Part shown: piece by piece, positions 62,901 to 64,000 of the stretch | How the letters are laid out: each line of letters starts with the position of its first letter | Numbering within the stretch: the first letter of the stretch is position 1 | NCBI GenBank assembly: GCA_013397455.1 | Contig: VYZB01000723.1 | Coordinates: forward strand, 1-64,000 | Reading direction: 5' to 3' | Length of the DNA stretch: 64,000 nucleotides | DNA from: Crotophaga sulcirostris | Lineage: Eukaryota; Chordata; Aves; Cuculiformes; Crotophagidae | Position numbers and translations under genes: made by a program | The notes under the pieces: generated by a model | What the model saw: the letters and a program-made list of their open reading frames with translations, nothing else | What the model was told of the DNA's origin: nothing | Databases searched by the model: none

Positions 62901-63898
62901 TAAAGGTTTCAAATAGCTGAACACAAGAACAACCCAGTTTATATGCTATTATAGAGACTTCAGTTTGGTTCATGTTACTGAAGGTAAAAAGGTGCATTCT
63001 AGCAGACAGCTGTATCATGGGAAGGACCACAGATTTTCCAATACAGTGACGATCCCAATGATGGAGAAGGCAGATGTCTCAGAAACAAGAAGAGTTTTCT
63101 ACTGTGACATGCAATGTAGGAGTCACGAAGTTCCCCTCAAGAAAAGAGAGTCAATGGACCAGATGATTCACTCATGCAAAGTAGGAGAGATCCAGGAAAG
63201 ATCACACTTGTCACATTAAAGGAAGGGCTAAATTGCTATCATTTTAGTTTCCTGCCTGAGGAACTAAGCAGATTTACAGCATATACATTTTTTAAACCAA
63301 CAAAAAATAACCATTACCAAAGACATGGTCAACTAGATGGTGGTACATCCATCTTTTGTGATCTAAAGTAACTACTGCACATGACCATGTGACAAGGTTT
63401 ACCCAGGTAATAGAAAACTGTAAACTTCATCATTCCCAGTGTGTGTATTCCATAAGTCAGTAGATACTTAACAGATGGAGGCAAGAGAGGCAAAGGTGGG
63501 CACAGACAAGACAGGCATAGACCAACAGGGAACTTTTCCTGGGATCCCACATCAACACTGTGGTAAGGCCTAGACTCCTCACTTTCGTGTGACTTCCACC
63601 CATGTTTTTCCAAAACATGCAATGAATATTAATAAGTGCCCAAACTGATGAAAATTTATGTGGAAATGAATCCAAGAGTAATGTCTTTCCACTTACAGTT
63701 AAATTAGACTTTCTGCCTAAATGCTCTTGAGGAATGACACGTATAATATCCCTTGCTGTTCCACTCCCATTACAAACAATTAGTCTGGAAATGATCCCGA
63801 AACATGAACTTCACTTGTGAAATGTCACAAAGTGAAATGCAAGCAAACTGTGCCTGTCCCCATCCCCTAATCCAAAAGCTTTTTGCCTATGTTTATTG
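59948..63898. other. Unique AT-rich non-coding stretch
   Basis: No gene, RNA or transposon is recognised. Open frames stay below 100 codons and show no known domains. Confidence 0.5.
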
Positions 63899-63912
63899 CC
63901 ACCACCACCACC
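63899..63912 (+). repeat. Short CAC triplet repeat
   Basis: A CCACCACCACCACC run of a few units is present near the right edge of the window. Confidence 0.8.
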
Positions 63913-64000
63913 TAAGGCCCATGGTTTATAACTCGATACTTGTCTAGAACTATCACAAATTATATGTCCACATCTGGCATTGGAGTGGTGTATAGCCAAT

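Noticed and set aside
1..64000. CRISPR arrays, operons or other prokaryotic systems
   Set aside because: The sequence is vertebrate nuclear DNA with CR1 elements. No regularly spaced direct repeats or compact gene clusters are present.

Overview
This 64-kb window looks like non-coding DNA from a bird genome. The evidence is a set of CR1 LINE fragments with avian-type 3' ends: short octamer tails of the ATTCTATG or ATACTGTG kind directly after a GGTTGGAC...GATCTTCCAAC-like 3' UTR. The rest is AT-rich, with stop codons scattered through all six frames. I found no protein-coding exon, tRNA, rRNA or other RNA gene that I could defend. The longest open frames (about 115-160 codons) either belong to CR1 or look like chance. 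The window is best read as an intergenic stretch or part of a large intron.

Layout. The first 4.4 kb holds three CR1 pieces in the same orientation: 1-174, 1636-2186 and 3875-4402. An older, internally deleted CR1 with recognisable reverse-transcriptase motifs lies in reverse orientation at 10194-10655. A young reverse-oriented copy is at 41164-41669, a 3'-end stub at 50120-50168, and a short forward copy at 59625-59947. Four copies (1, 3875, 41164, 59625) share the same open C-terminal ORF2 frame and the ATACTGTG-type tail, so they belong to one relatively young subfamily. The copies at 1636 and 10194 have the ATTCTATG-type tail and more decay. Fainter remnants of ancient repeats (CR1/L3-like near 12140 and 39931, MIR/CORE-SINE-like near 26715) are likely but cannot be proved by eye. 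A probable endogenous-retrovirus LTR end followed by a primer-binding-site-like sequence lies at 32460-32830.

Between the repeats, the most distinctive non-repeat interval is 16080-16450. It is locally GC-rich and carries a perfect CRE (TGACGTCA), a STAT-type palindrome, an Ets/IRF-like composite site, an X-box-like inverted repeat and a G-rich tract, which makes it a candidate enhancer or promoter. Other local structures include a diverged 121-bp tandem duplication (59131-59372), a 24-bp tandem duplication (58411-58458), a TAATTA-rich repeat (13589-13640), a 52-nt homopurine run (46263-46314) and several microsatellites. No gene network can be described. The content is LINE debris, scattered simple repeats and possible cis-regulatory DNA. 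I did not find a convincing new biological system; the 16.1-kb motif cluster is the best candidate for something functional.
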